A stretch of 49,981 nucleotides of DNA. Origin: Chloroflexota bacterium (GTDB lineage Bacteria; Chloroflexota; Anaerolineae; Anaerolineales; UBA11579). Made by a program: the position numbers and the translations under genes. This document shows positions 23,302-32,563 of the stretch, one piece after another. A model generated the notes under the pieces. The model was not told the DNA's origin. It saw only the letters and a list, made by a program, of their open reading frames with translations, and did no database searches. The stretch spans positions 1-49,981 of the forward strand of contig JAMCZK010000015.1 of assembly GCA_023485685.1 (NCBI GenBank), written 5' to 3'. Within the stretch, counting starts at the first letter, position 1. Each line of letters opens with the position of its first letter.

Positions 23302-24300
23302 TCAACTACTTTTAGGATTATTTGTGGTCAACCGTACTTTTTTGGTGGCCACAATCACGCGGGTTTCCGTCATGGATTCTTCCAGTAGCGGGAACCCAAA
23401 CCAGGCTGTTGTAAATCCAAATAGGAATCCTGTCAGCGTCCGCAGCAGTGGGGTACTTTCACGAAAAGCAACAAAATCAAATCCGGGGATTTGACTGAAC
23501 AATTGGCTAAACCCATCAAGGGCAATGGGTAAACAGCCAATCAGGATCCATAAAATCCAGTGAAGGGATCGCATCCTTCGCCTGGTCGCTGCAAAAATCA
23601 ACCCAAAGATCAGCATGCCCCCATAGATAGCCACATCCCGTTGGCAGAACGCGACCTTGTATCCAACTTGTTCATTACCGATAAAGCTACGCGCATCCAG
23701 CAGGCTGCTGACGCCTTCCTCATCAATGCCAGTGGCCTGCTCGAAAGTTTGAAAACCTTCTACTCCGGCGACCGCACGCGGGTACACGGGTTGCTCCCCG
23801 AATAGGAACCAAGACCGAAAGGCCAACTGGTGGCAAACAGCGCCATACAGACTGTATATGGGACGGGCCGCCTGCGGGTACCCGGCATTCATCAGCACTG
23901 GTGCGAGGAAGGGCAAACCCACATAAAGAAAGAGGAGCAGATTCAGTAAAACTAGATATCGCCTGCTCAACCAATGGCCCGCGCGGTCCACGAAGCTGAC
24001 ACTAGCCCCACGGGTTTTGCGTTGCTGAAACTTGGGATCATCTCCTAATTGCGTTTGTCGGTCGCGGGCAGCCGCCAGCGTCATGTGAATTTTCTTGCGG
24101 TCAAACGGGGCTTCCAAGGTATAGGGCCCCACCTGAAGCACGGGAACACGATGCCCAAATGCCTGCTTGAGGTCCCTATCATGTTCGATATCCACCAGGG
24201 CCAGGTTATGTGGGATTGTCTCTTGTAAGGCTTTTAAATCCCGCAATGCTTTTTCACATAACGAACAATCCTGCTTGGTATACAGGGTTACTGCGATCAA
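23302..24300 (-). CDS. Glutaredoxin-like/DUF2085 membrane fusion protein
   Basis: The protein is 332 residues long. Residues 1-85 form a thioredoxin-fold domain with a CSLC redox pair (Cys12 and Cys15) and HRVPVLQVGPYTLE, like the DUF836 glutaredoxins. After a linker comes a DUF2085 membrane domain (about 110-315) with CHQLAFRSWFLFG, CQRDVAIYGG and several helices. The fusion suggests that the cytoplasmic redox domain serves the membrane part. It overlaps the TlpA-like gene by 4 bases and lies next to ccdA, which fits a thiol-relay role. That role is an inference. Confidence 0.8.
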   Translation of the reverse strand: MIAVTLYTKQDCSLCEKALRDLKALQETIPHNLALVDIEHDRDLKQAFGHRVPVLQVGPYTLEAPFDRKKIHMTLAAARDRQTQLGDDPKFQQRKTRGASVSFVDRAGHWLSRRYLVLLNLLLFLYVGLPFLAPVLMNAGYPQAARPIYSLYGAVCHQLAFRSWFLFGEQPVYPRAVAGVEGFQTFEQATGIDEEGVSSLLDARSFIGNEQVGYKVAFCQRDVAIYGGMLIFGLIFAATRRRMRSLHWILWILIGCLPIALDGFSQLFSQIPGFDFVAFRESTPLLRTLTGFLFGFTTAWFGFPLLEESMTETRVIVATKKVRLTTNNPKSS

Positions 24301-24800
24301 CGATCTACTCCCATTTGAACCAAATAATTATCCAAATCAGATTCGTTCATTTCGCCGATATGTAGAAAGCGGACCACTCCGTCCTCATCGACGAAAAAAC
24401 TGGTCGGATATCCGCGCACGCGATAAAGCTCCTGGACGTTTCCACCTGGGTCGAGCAGAACGGGAAAATCCAACCCTAACTCGTCCACAAATTCTTGAAC
24501 CTTTTCTTCACTTTCATCGAAATTGACAGCCAATACGGCGAAACTGCCGTCATTATAGCGTGCCTGGATGGCAGGCATCTCCACGCGACAAGGTGCACAC
24601 CAAGTCGCCCAGAAATTGATCAATACTACTTGGCCGCGCCGGTCGCTCAGGCTGGCACTGTTTCCCGCTAGGTCCTTCAGGATGAAATCAGGAGCCCTGG
24701 CTCCCACTTCGGGCGCGGGAGCAGAGAAGGAATTGGGAATTGGCAGACAGGCTGAGATCAAAACACAAGCGGCGATGGAAACAAAAAAACGCAAACCCAT
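24297..24800 (-). CDS. TlpA/ResA-type thioredoxin lipoprotein
   Basis: The 167-residue protein begins with a lipoprotein signal (LISAC, Cys18) and continues as a peroxiredoxin/TlpA-like thioredoxin domain. The active site lies in FWATWCAPCRVEMPAIQ, with the cis-proline in YPTSFFVDEDG. It is predicted to reduce disulfides outside the membrane, fed by the neighbouring CcdA. Its stop overlaps the start of the glutaredoxin-DUF2085 gene. Confidence 0.92.
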   Translation of the reverse strand: MGLRFFVSIAACVLISACLPIPNSFSAPAPEVGARAPDFILKDLAGNSASLSDRRGQVVLINFWATWCAPCRVEMPAIQARYNDGSFAVLAVNFDESEEKVQEFVDELGLDFPVLLDPGGNVQELYRVRGYPTSFFVDEDGVVRFLHIGEMNESDLDNYLVQMGVDR

Positions 24801-24803
24801 ATG

Positions 24804-25715
24804 TCAAACATTGAGGAGCGAAGCAACTCCGAGCGCGTAAAGAATCAACATCATAAAAAACGATAACCCGGTTCCCAAAAACAACCCATCAACGAAGGGT
24901 TTGCCCCTCTTCCGGCCGATCCAACCGACTATGAGCCCCAGCAGGAGTGAAATCAAGAAGGCCTTGAATAACATTACTCCCACTCGTGCCTCATCGAAGT
25001 AACTGAAGAAAAAACCCAAGTTGCCCAATGTTGCCATTCGGCCAGAAAACAAATACAGACCAATGACGATCATAACCAAGCCCATCGCCTTTTCCACATA
25101 GCTGCTTAATTTGCCATGGCGGCGAACTAGGGCTGTAACCCAACCAATTTGTGTAGCAGCCAGTAAAAAAGGGATGGCCAGGCCGGCGGAATAAGCGGTA
25201 AGCAGCATTCCGCCTTGAACCAATGAGCCGCCATTAACTGCTAAGGTTAAGATGAGACCTAAAACCGGGCCGATGCAGGGAGACCAGCCTGCAGAAAAGA
25301 ACACGCCCATCATTGCGGACGATATGTAACCGCGTTGGATTTGCCGCCGATTCCCGAGCCGCAGGTCAAAGTCCAAAAACGGGATGCGCACCAGACCCGT
25401 GAGGTGAACACCAAAGACAATGACGATAATGCCCCCTACCCGGGTCAACAGCCATTGAAAGTTATATAGAAGTGCGCCCAGGGCGGAGGAAAGGAGGCCC
25501 AGTAATATGAACACAGCACTGAAACCAAGGACGAACGCCAGACCATGGCTGACCGTTCCCCGAGTCGCGCTTCCTTTTTCCAATGAACCAATGGTAGCAG
25601 AACGGCCGCTGAGGTAGCCCACATACGCTGGCACCAATGTAAATACGCAAGGGGAAAGAAACGAAGCCAGCCCTGCGAGGAAGGCTAATCCGAGGCTGGG
25701 AGCAATCAAACTCAT
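24804..25715 (-). CDS. ccdA: CcdA/DsbD-family thiol-reducing membrane protein
   Basis: The 303-residue protein has about seven helices. It carries the first conserved cysteine in SFLSPCVFTLVPAY and the second in SAGWSPCIGPVLG, the pair that moves electrons from cytoplasmic thioredoxin across the membrane. The partner is the TlpA-like lipoprotein encoded 3 bases downstream. The roles of such pairs are cytochrome c maturation or general reduction of exported thiols. No heme-lyase genes lie nearby. Confidence 0.92.
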   Translation of the reverse strand: MSLIAPSLGLAFLAGLASFLSPCVFTLVPAYVGYLSGRSATIGSLEKGSATRGTVSHGLAFVLGFSAVFILLGLLSSALGALLYNFQWLLTRVGGIIVIVFGVHLTGLVRIPFLDFDLRLGNRRQIQRGYISSAMMGVFFSAGWSPCIGPVLGLILTLAVNGGSLVQGGMLLTAYSAGLAIPFLLAATQIGWVTALVRRHGKLSSYVEKAMGLVMIVIGLYLFSGRMATLGNLGFFFSYFDEARVGVMLFKAFLISLLLGLIVGWIGRKRGKPFVDGLFLGTGLSFFMMLILYALGVASLLNV

Positions 25716-25733
25716 AAGTATATGGGCGTTTGG

Positions 25734-26816
25734 CTAAGACTCAACGGTTCGAACTCGGGTCCCAACCTGCTCTAGTTTCCCTGGATAATATGGGACTTCC
25801 GGAGTAGTCCAACGGAAAACGAACTTTGCATCTTCGGGTCTCAGGTTCACGCAACCCGCTGAGGTACGTTCGCCAAAATTATTGTGCCAGTAGGTGGAAT
25901 GGAATGCAATGCCACCCGTAGCAAAAAACGTTGTCCAACCAATCCCGGTCAAATCGTATCCCGCCCCCGTAGCCCCTCCCTCCATATGGACGGAGTCATA
26001 TTTCATGAATACTTGCAGATTATCACTAATGGGCGTTGCTCTTCCCTCCCCATAGTCGCCCGAAGAGACGCGGGTAAAAAAGACCTCTCGTCCGTTTTCA
26101 AAACAGGAAAGAGTCTGGCGAGCGATGTTTACGACGATCTCTTTGTCTTCCACTTCGGGTGAAATAGGGGTGATGTCTTCCGGATAGACCGGCTTGAATG
26201 CCTCGGCCAGCGCCCAAAATTCATCCCCGCGGCTGCCATGCAACTCGCGGACGTGGTATTCAATTCCTTGCTCACCGCTGCGAATATCATCCACCCACAG
26301 CGTCTGCCCATAATAGAGGTGGAAGGGCTGTCCCCTTTCAACTAAGTAGGAAACGCGGAAACCCTTGGCTGGCGGATTGGCTAATTTCGCCTCCACATAA
26401 GGAACCGTAACTTCCATCCACATACCGGGAATTTCCCCGTAAGTGGGGATGGCTTCCAAAGGCGTGTTGGGAAGATTCTTCACCGGTTGAAGGAATGGCG
26501 CCCATACAAAACCCTGTGGGGTCTCCACCCAGCGTTGATTGCGATAGGGCGTGTACCCAACCACCTCGCGCAACCATTCCACGACAGTATCGCCGGCCAG
26601 TTGGCCAGCTTCTGGCGCATCAGAACTGGGCGCGGTGCGGATGTTGACGAATTTATCCATCTCCTCGGTTACCCGGCCCAGGCGATCTGCCTGCGGGAAT
26701 TCCGGCGCCCAAAGTTCGCGTCCTAGAGACAGCCTGGGCTGCAAGGCCAGTGTCCCCAGGCCCAATCCACTAAGCTTTAAGAAGTCCCGTCGCGAGAAAT
26801 TCGAGTGATCAATCAT
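25734..26816 (-). CDS. Tat-exported L,D-transpeptidase (YkuD) with SH3-like region
   Basis: This 360-residue protein begins with a twin-arginine signal (SRRDFLKLSGLGLGTLAL, residues 8-25). An SH3-like region (about 45-110, FVNIRTAPSSDA and GFVWAPF) precedes the YkuD catalytic domain. The conserved HSTYWHNNFG and SAGCVNL hold the catalytic His and Cys. These enzymes cross-link peptidoglycan by 3-3 bonds or attach proteins. TAAAAT on the minus strand at 26839-26834 is a likely -10 box. It heads the run that continues with ccdA. Confidence 0.9.
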   Translation of the reverse strand: MIDHSNFSRRDFLKLSGLGLGTLALQPRLSLGRELWAPEFPQADRLGRVTEEMDKFVNIRTAPSSDAPEAGQLAGDTVVEWLREVVGYTPYRNQRWVETPQGFVWAPFLQPVKNLPNTPLEAIPTYGEIPGMWMEVTVPYVEAKLANPPAKGFRVSYLVERGQPFHLYYGQTLWVDDIRSGEQGIEYHVRELHGSRGDEFWALAEAFKPVYPEDITPISPEVEDKEIVVNIARQTLSCFENGREVFFTRVSSGDYGEGRATPISDNLQVFMKYDSVHMEGGATGAGYDLTGIGWTTFFATGGIAFHSTYWHNNFGERTSAGCVNLRPEDAKFVFRWTTPEVPYYPGKLEQVGTRVRTVES

Positions 26817-26878
26817 TGATCGACCGTTGAATGATTTTACCGTAGCGGGATAAATGCCAGTTGAGAGGGATCAATTTT

Positions 26879-27008
26879 CCCATCGCGAGGGAGCGAAGCG
26901 AACGAAGCAATCCCCAAGATTGTGTAGGGGATTGCCATCCCTCGTCGCCGCACTGCGGCTAGCTCGGAACAGGCTCTGGGCTCGTTTACACTCGCCCTCC
27001 TTGCAATG
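26879..27008. repeat. Fullest copy of the dispersed GCAATC palindromic repeat
   Basis: The central arms GCAATCCCC (26907-26915) and GGGGATTGC (26927-26935) are perfect. Outside them are GCGAGGGAGCGAAGCG on the left and CCCTCGTCGCC up to TTGCAATGG on the right, giving an overall inverted arrangement of about 130 bases. It fills the gap between copA and the transpeptidase gene. No transposase or target duplication was seen, so it may be a non-autonomous element. Confidence 0.5.
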
Positions 27009-27021
27009 GTGCGCATGCATC

Positions 27022-29460
27022 CTAAACTCGCGGCTTGAACCCGCGCAGCCGCAAGCTGTTCCCGATGACAAATACATCGCTCAGCGCCATGGCGCCTGCG
27101 GAGAATATCGGGCTTAAAAAGCCAAACGCCGCGGTAGGGATCAACAGTATATTGTAGATGAAGGCCCAGAACAGGTTCTGTTTTATGGTGCGCAAAGTTT
27201 TCCGCGCCAAGGAGATCGCCCGGGGGACTCCGCGGAGATCCCCGGTGATCAATACCACCGGCGCAGCCGCCATGGCCACGTCGGTGCCGGTGCCGATGGC
27301 GATGCCCAGCTCGGCCTGTGCCAACGCAGGGGCGTCATTAATGCCATCGCCCACCATCGCCACCACCTCGCCTTGCTCCTGCAAACGGCGCACCTCAGCT
27401 ACCTTCTGGTCAGGTAACACCTCAGCCATTACATAGTCCAACCCAAGTTGCTTGGCCATGGCCGTGGCCACCCTTTGATTGTCCCCAGTGATCATACCCA
27501 CTTTGAGACCCATTCTGTGAAGTTCGGCTACTGCTTCAATCGAGTGATCTTTGAGCGTGTCGGCCACTCCAAATAAACCTCGCATTTCCCCGTCCACCGC
27601 CACCAGTATGGCTGTCTTTCCTGCGGTTTCCAGGCGATCCACGTCGTCGCCCAGGCCATTCAGCATCATTCCGCGTTCTTTCATTAGTCGTGTATTGCCC
27701 ACCAAGATTTCGCGTCCCTCTACGTGAGCAGAAATGCCGCGCCCTGTCTCCGCCGTGAATGCTTCCGGCCGTGTGAGCGTGATCTTACGCGCATTGGCTT
27801 CGGCTACTACGGCTTCGCCCAACGGATGCTCGCTGGCATCCTCGACACTTGCAGCAAGGCGTAGCAGCTCGGTCTCATCCATGGATCCATTGCTGAGTAC
27901 GATATCCGTCACCGCCGGCAGGCCACGGGTGACCGTGCCCGTTTTGTCTAGCAGGACCATACTAATTCCAGAGGCGCGTTCCAGCGCCTCCCCGGATTTA
28001 ATCAAAATACCCATCTCGGCGCCGCGGCCGGTACCCACCATCACCGCGGTTGGCGTGGCCAAGCCCATCGCGCAAGGGCAGGCGATCAGCAGCACCGCGG
28101 CTGCGTTGATCAGACCGCGAGTAAAGGCTGCGTTCCCCATGGCCGAGTTGGCTGAAGGGGCGAATAACCACCACGTCAAAAAAGTAACTGTTGCGATCAA
28201 GATGACTGCCGGAACAAAGATGGCGGAGACACGGTCTCCCAATTTCTGGATCGGCGCTCGGCTGGCCTGCGCCTCTTCCACGAGGCGAATGATCTGGGCC
28301 AGGGCCGTGGCCTTGCCCACCTTCGTGGCTTCGAAGATCAAGCGCCCTTGCTTGTTGAGCGTGGCGCCGATAACAATATCTCCGAGGTTCTTTTCCACCG
28401 GCATGGATTCGCCGGTGATCATCGATTCGTCCGCCGAGCTGCGCCCCTCGACTACTACACCGTCCACCGGAAACTTCTCGCCGGGGCGCACGACCACCAT
28501 ATCGCCGACCTGGACATCCGCACTGGAGATTTCCAATTCCAGGCCATCCCGCATTATGCGCGCCTGTTTGGGTCGCAAGCCCATCAGCTTGCGGATGGAT
28601 TCGCCGGTGCGGCCCTTGGCACCCGCTTCCAGATACTTGCCTACTCGGATAAGGGTGATGATCACCGCAGCCGTTTCAAAATACCCATGACCTTGGAAGA
28701 ATCCCAAGAGCGCGGCCAGCGAATAGAAATACGCCGCCGATGACCCCATCGCTACCAGCACGTCCATGTTGGCGCTGCCGTTGCGCAAGGACTTGTACCC
28801 ATTGAAGTAATAGCTAAGGCCAACATAGAACTGCACTGGCGTCGCCATTGCAAAGAATAGCCACTCCATCCACGGGGCCATGGCCAGCGACATGGGCAAC
28901 AGACCCAGGTCGCGCGACATGGAAAGAATCAAGAGGGGAACGCTGAACGCAACCCCCAGCCACATCAATCTGCGCTGCTTGCGGATCTCTGCCTGACGGG
29001 CTTCCCTTTCTGCGTCTTGTGTCTCGCCGGTCTGTTCGAGAAGGTCGAAGCCAGCTTCCCGTGCGGCCTGGCGCAGATCGGCCTGGTTCACCAGCGTGGG
29101 TACATACCGCACCCGGGCGCGCTCGTTGGCGATGGTGGCATTCACTTCCAACACCCCATCCAACGCATAAAATGCCTTCTCCAGCCTCTTAACATCATTT
29201 ACGTCATCCAAATTCGTAAAGGCCAGGTCGGCTTCACCAGTAGCTACGTCGTAGCCCGCCCGGCGGATACGTTCCAACATGGTGCGCAGGTTGGCCTGGC
29301 CGGGATCGAAATCCACGGCGGCGCGCTCGCTGGATAGATTCACTTGCGCCATACGCACGCCAGGCACCTTCTTGAGATTGCGCTCTACCGTAGAAACGCA
29401 GTTGGCGCAGGTCATGCCCGTGATGGGCAAGCTATATTGTTTGGTTGCAGTCTCAGCCAT
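27022..29460 (-). CDS. copA: Cu(I)-exporting P1B-type ATPase CopA
   Basis: This 812-residue ATPase starts at 29460 after TGGAGC. HMA domain 1 has ITGMTCANC (Cys18 and Cys21). A second HMA-like fold (about 75-145) has lost the CxxC. The membrane and catalytic parts carry [11 protein letters not shown] (TGE), [12 protein letters not shown] (the CPC metal site), [10 protein letters not shown] (phosphorylated Asp), the HP of ASEHPLGEA and [13 protein letters not shown]. This is the Cu(I)/Ag(I) export signature. Its first codons overlap the GDCCVxC gene, placing it last in the csoR-led operon. Unlike the other ATPase of the operon it is GC-rich. Confidence 0.95.
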   Translation of the reverse strand: MAETATKQYSLPITGMTCANCVSTVERNLKKVPGVRMAQVNLSSERAAVDFDPGQANLRTMLERIRRAGYDVATGEADLAFTNLDDVNDVKRLEKAFYALDGVLEVNATIANERARVRYVPTLVNQADLRQAAREAGFDLLEQTGETQDAEREARQAEIRKQRRLMWLGVAFSVPLLILSMSRDLGLLPMSLAMAPWMEWLFFAMATPVQFYVGLSYYFNGYKSLRNGSANMDVLVAMGSSAAYFYSLAALLGFFQGHGYFETAAVIITLIRVGKYLEAGAKGRTGESIRKLMGLRPKQARIMRDGLELEISSADVQVGDMVVVRPGEKFPVDGVVVEGRSSADESMITGESMPVEKNLGDIVIGATLNKQGRLIFEATKVGKATALAQIIRLVEEAQASRAPIQKLGDRVSAIFVPAVILIATVTFLTWWLFAPSANSAMGNAAFTRGLINAAAVLLIACPCAMGLATPTAVMVGTGRGAEMGILIKSGEALERASGISMVLLDKTGTVTRGLPAVTDIVLSNGSMDETELLRLAASVEDASEHPLGEAVVAEANARKITLTRPEAFTAETGRGISAHVEGREILVGNTRLMKERGMMLNGLGDDVDRLETAGKTAILVAVDGEMRGLFGVADTLKDHSIEAVAELHRMGLKVGMITGDNQRVATAMAKQLGLDYVMAEVLPDQKVAEVRRLQEQGEVVAMVGDGINDAPALAQAELGIAIGTGTDVAMAAAPVVLITGDLRGVPRAISLARKTLRTIKQNLFWAFIYNILLIPTAAFGFLSPIFSAGAMALSDVFVIGNSLRLRGFKPRV

Positions 29461-29665
29461 AAAGCTCCATTTGTTTTGAAGGGCAGCGCACGGTTCCAAA
29501 GGAGCAGAACACGCAGCAATCACCTTTATTTGGTTTCAACATAATTCCGCAATTCGTGCATCGATAAAAATGCTGGCAAGCATGCATAGGCATCTGCTCT
29601 TCGCGTTGAAATCCGCAATGGGGGCAAGTAATGACGGAAAGCAATTGCACTTCTTGAAGCGTCAC
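29453..29665 (-). CDS. GDCCVxC domain small cysteine-rich protein
   Basis: This is a 70-residue metal-binding-type protein with ten cysteines: CPHC (14-17), C30, CTNC (36-39), CCVFC (50-54) and C61. The [14 protein letters not shown] core is the signature of the GDCCVxC family, whose members may be selenoproteins; here the residues are cysteine. The start is a GTG that shares GTGA with the DoxX stop, and the end overlaps copA by 8 bases, so translation is probably coupled on both sides. The role is unknown; a place in metal or thiol handling is inferred from context. Confidence 0.85.
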   Translation of the reverse strand: MTLQEVQLLSVITCPHCGFQREEQMPMHACQHFYRCTNCGIMLKPNKGDCCVFCSFGTVRCPSKQMELYG

Positions 29666-30159
29666 GCCTGCCCTTTGATCTTTCCGGGATCGGCCACCAC
29701 GCGTCCACCGCGCACTGTGGCCCCGATCACCAACCCGGCGCTGACCAGAACAATATTCTTGATAATGTACTGTCCTTCCATCGTGGGTGCATAAGGAAAT
29801 ACAGAAAATACTTCGCCGGGGAAGAATACCAACGGCGTAATCGTTCCCAACATCTGAAGCCACAGCAGGAACAAAGTGGCTCGCATATATAAATTAAAGA
29901 TCAAGCCGATGCCGATCAGGCACTCCCAAATCGCAAGGATCAATACCGCGGTGCCGGGAGCTAGTAAGCCAAAAGTGAGTTGCGAGATGGTTCGCGCAGC
30001 CAGGTCCTCGGCGGGGCTCAGGCCGGGGAAGAACTTCAATGCGCCGAACCACAGGAACACGATCCCCAGGCTGAGGCGCAGCACCAGGATGCCGTAGCGA
30101 GCCATCAGGCCCGTAAGGAAAGCATCTAATCGGTCGACGAGATTACGAAGAAAACTCAC
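29662..30159 (-). CDS. DoxX-family membrane protein
   Basis: This 165-residue protein has four hydrophobic helices and the DoxX pattern: YGILVLRLSLGIVFLWFGALKFFP near the start and a PTMEGQYIIKNIVLVSAGLVIG end. DoxX proteins are linked with redox, thiosulfate or stress functions; the biochemistry is not fixed. It lies between the CPD-type ATPase and the GDCCVxC gene within the copper operon, which suggests a role in metal-linked redox stress. That role is inferred. Confidence 0.88.
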   Translation of the reverse strand: MSFLRNLVDRLDAFLTGLMARYGILVLRLSLGIVFLWFGALKFFPGLSPAEDLAARTISQLTFGLLAPGTAVLILAIWECLIGIGLIFNLYMRATLFLLWLQMLGTITPLVFFPGEVFSVFPYAPTMEGQYIIKNIVLVSAGLVIGATVRGGRVVADPGKIKGQA

Positions 30160-30174
30160 AAGCCATGCCTAGTC

Positions 30175-32457
30175 TCATACCGATACCAAATCCTTCTCAG
30201 CCCGTTTAAGCAGCACGGCATTGGTTGCCACAATTATGGAGGAAAGGCTCATCAAAAGGGCTGAGGCTTCGGGCCGCAAAGAGAGCCCAAAACTAGGATA
30301 AAAAACTCCTGCAGCAATCGGGATTGCAAGAAGGTTATAGATAGAGGCCCAAAATAGGTTTTGCTTCATTTTTCTTACCGTAGCCTTTGATAGCCTGATA
30401 GCCTTTAAAACATCGGCCGGATCTGATTTCATGAGTACAACCTTTGCAGTTTCAATGGCCACATCTGTTCCAGCGCCGATGGCAATTCCTATATCCGCCT
30501 GAGCCAAGGCCGGGGCATCATTTACTCCGTCCCCCACCATGGCAACAAATTTGCCTTCATCCTGAAGTTTCTTAACATACTTGGATTTGTCCTCAGGCAT
30601 TACATCCGCAAAAACCCTTTTAATGCCAATCTTCCCAGCAACTGTCTGCGCTGTTTTTTCATTGTCACCGGTGATCATAGCCACTTCGATGCCCAACTTC
30701 ATCAATTTCTCGACTGCTTTTTTAGCCGTGGGTTTAATTGGATCGGCGGCACCAATCACACCGGCAACCTTTCCTTCAACAGATAAAAGCATCACGGTAT
30801 TTCCTTCATCTACGAGCGAGTTGACAGCAGTTTCCAAGGGAGAAATATCCACTTGATTTTGCCGCATCAGTTTAACTGTTCCCACCAGAACCTTTTTGCC
30901 GTTCACCACAGCTTCCACACCCAGCCCGGATAAATTCTTGAACTTTTCGATATTTTGGGGAAGATTGAGTTTTCGTTTCTCAATCTCTGCCAACACCGCC
31001 CCTGACAATGGATGAGAGGACTTGACTTCTGCAGCGCCGACAAGTTCAAGCACGTCTGCTTCACTGAAACCATCCATGGCCAGCACTTTTGTTACCTGGG
31101 GTTTCCCCTCTGTTAAAGTGCCGGTTTTATCAAGTACCACGGATTGGATCTTTGAGGTTTGTTCAAGCGTCGGCGCATCTTTAATCAAAATATTATATTT
31201 TGCACCCAGGCCTGTTCCTACAGCTACTGCAGTAGGCGTAGCCAATCCCAAGGCATCCGGACAAGCAATCACAACAGTTGAAATCGCAAAGGTGAGCGCA
31301 AACAGCAAAGATTCACCCATAACAAAAAACCAGATTGCAAAGGTCAACAATCCCCCGCCAACGGCCACAATAACCAGGTATTGTGCAAATCGATCCGCCA
31401 ATTTCTGGCCCGGGGCCTTTGAATTTTGTGCGCGTTCCACCATCTTTACAATTTGGGCGAGTGCGGTATCTTCTCCGACCTTTGTAGCCTTGAATTTTAC
31501 GGACCCGGCGGTATTTATTGAACCTCCAATGACTTCATCGCCTGGATTTTTTGCTACTGGCATAGACTCCCCGGTGACTAATGACTCGTCTATTGCAGTT
31601 TCGCCTTCAATAATCTCCCCATCTACTGGGACTTTATCCCCGGGTTTGAGCAGTAAGATATCTCCAATTTTTACCTGGGATGTTGGCACAACTTCTTCCT
31701 TGCCATTTATTAAAAGTCTTGCTTGGGGAGGCACTAGATTAAAAAGAGCTTGCAAGGCATCCGTGGTGCCTCTCCTGGATTTCATTTCCATCCAATGGCC
31801 GAAAAGCACAAAGGTGATCAAGAGGGCGGCCGCCTCGTAATACGAATCTTGACTTCCTAGCAGGGTAAGCAAAACACTGAATACGTAAGCGGCAGTAATG
31901 CCGACGGCAATTAAAACAGCCATATTTAGGGTTTTTGCTTGAAGGGCCTTCACCGTCGAGTAGAGAAAAATCCAGCCTGAATAAAAATAAACTGGGGTGG
32001 TCAGAAGAAATAATATCCAGGGAGCTGGAATCGGCTCGGGTAATTGCAGGCCGAAATATTCCGTTCCGAGCGGCGAGTAGGCAATAATGGGTATCGAAAG
32101 AACCAATGCAAAGAAGAATTTGTTCTTAATATCTTCCTCCATCAGTTTGGCCATTTCTCGGCCGGCTAACCCGCCATGTTCCATACCCATGGTCATACGC
32201 ATGCTCATCTTGAATTTCTCCCAAAAAGACATCTTAGCCAAGGGAGGCATTTGGTGCCCACCATGCGCGTCTTGCTCATGAGCCGCTTCGGTTTTCACGG
32301 TGTGCTGTTCGCCATGACTACTGTGTCCGGGTCCTTCGTTCTCTTTATTCTTAATTTTCTTGGGGACTAGAGTCATGCCGCATTTTGGGCATCGTCCTGG
32401 TTTGCTTTGTTGTACTTCCGGATGCATGGGGCAAGTATAAATAGTGGTTTGCATCAT
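30175..32457 (-). CDS. HMBD-containing heavy-metal P1B ATPase with CPD motif
   Basis: The protein is 760 residues long. It begins with a heavy-metal-binding domain (YTCPMHPEVQQSKPGRCPKC, residues 8-27) and a His-rich stretch (GHSSHGEQH, HEQDAHGGH), as in CopB-type pumps. Catalytic motifs are intact: LVTGESMPV, LDKTGTLTEGK, SSHPLSGAV and GDGVNDAPALA. The membrane metal site, however, reads ACPDALGLATPT, so CPD replaces the usual CPC or CPH. Specificity may therefore differ from CopA and cannot be fixed from sequence. The gene is AT-richer than its neighbours, suggesting separate acquisition. AAAGGAAA precedes two adjacent ATG codons. Confidence 0.9.
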   Translation of the reverse strand: MMQTTIYTCPMHPEVQQSKPGRCPKCGMTLVPKKIKNKENEGPGHSSHGEQHTVKTEAAHEQDAHGGHQMPPLAKMSFWEKFKMSMRMTMGMEHGGLAGREMAKLMEEDIKNKFFFALVLSIPIIAYSPLGTEYFGLQLPEPIPAPWILFLLTTPVYFYSGWIFLYSTVKALQAKTLNMAVLIAVGITAAYVFSVLLTLLGSQDSYYEAAALLITFVLFGHWMEMKSRRGTTDALQALFNLVPPQARLLINGKEEVVPTSQVKIGDILLLKPGDKVPVDGEIIEGETAIDESLVTGESMPVAKNPGDEVIGGSINTAGSVKFKATKVGEDTALAQIVKMVERAQNSKAPGQKLADRFAQYLVIVAVGGGLLTFAIWFFVMGESLLFALTFAISTVVIACPDALGLATPTAVAVGTGLGAKYNILIKDAPTLEQTSKIQSVVLDKTGTLTEGKPQVTKVLAMDGFSEADVLELVGAAEVKSSHPLSGAVLAEIEKRKLNLPQNIEKFKNLSGLGVEAVVNGKKVLVGTVKLMRQNQVDISPLETAVNSLVDEGNTVMLLSVEGKVAGVIGAADPIKPTAKKAVEKLMKLGIEVAMITGDNEKTAQTVAGKIGIKRVFADVMPEDKSKYVKKLQDEGKFVAMVGDGVNDAPALAQADIGIAIGAGTDVAIETAKVVLMKSDPADVLKAIRLSKATVRKMKQNLFWASIYNLLAIPIAAGVFYPSFGLSLRPEASALLMSLSSIIVATNAVLLKRAEKDLVSV

Positions 32458-32521
32458 TTTCCTTTGCTAAATGTTTTTAAGTGAAAAGTTAGACTATAGT
32501 AATTTTTGTTCGTAAGACACA

Positions 32522-32544
32522 CTGGAGCCACAATCTGGCTCCAG
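32522..32544. other. Intra-operon hairpin before the CPD-type ATPase
   Basis: CTGGAGCC (32522-32529) and GGCTCCAG (32537-32544) form a perfect 8-base stem with a 7-base loop in the 106-base gap between the SHOCT gene and the ATPase. No T-run follows on either strand, so it is more likely an RNA processing or stability element than a terminator. Confidence 0.5.
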
Positions 32545-32563
32545 GTGCCTCCGAAGGGAGAAG

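Noticed and set aside
27734-28690. Long plus-strand open frame antisense to copA
   Set aside because: The residue pattern is the reverse-complement shadow of the conserved ATPase, with no domains of its own. A similar shadow at 31022-31840 lies over the second ATPase.
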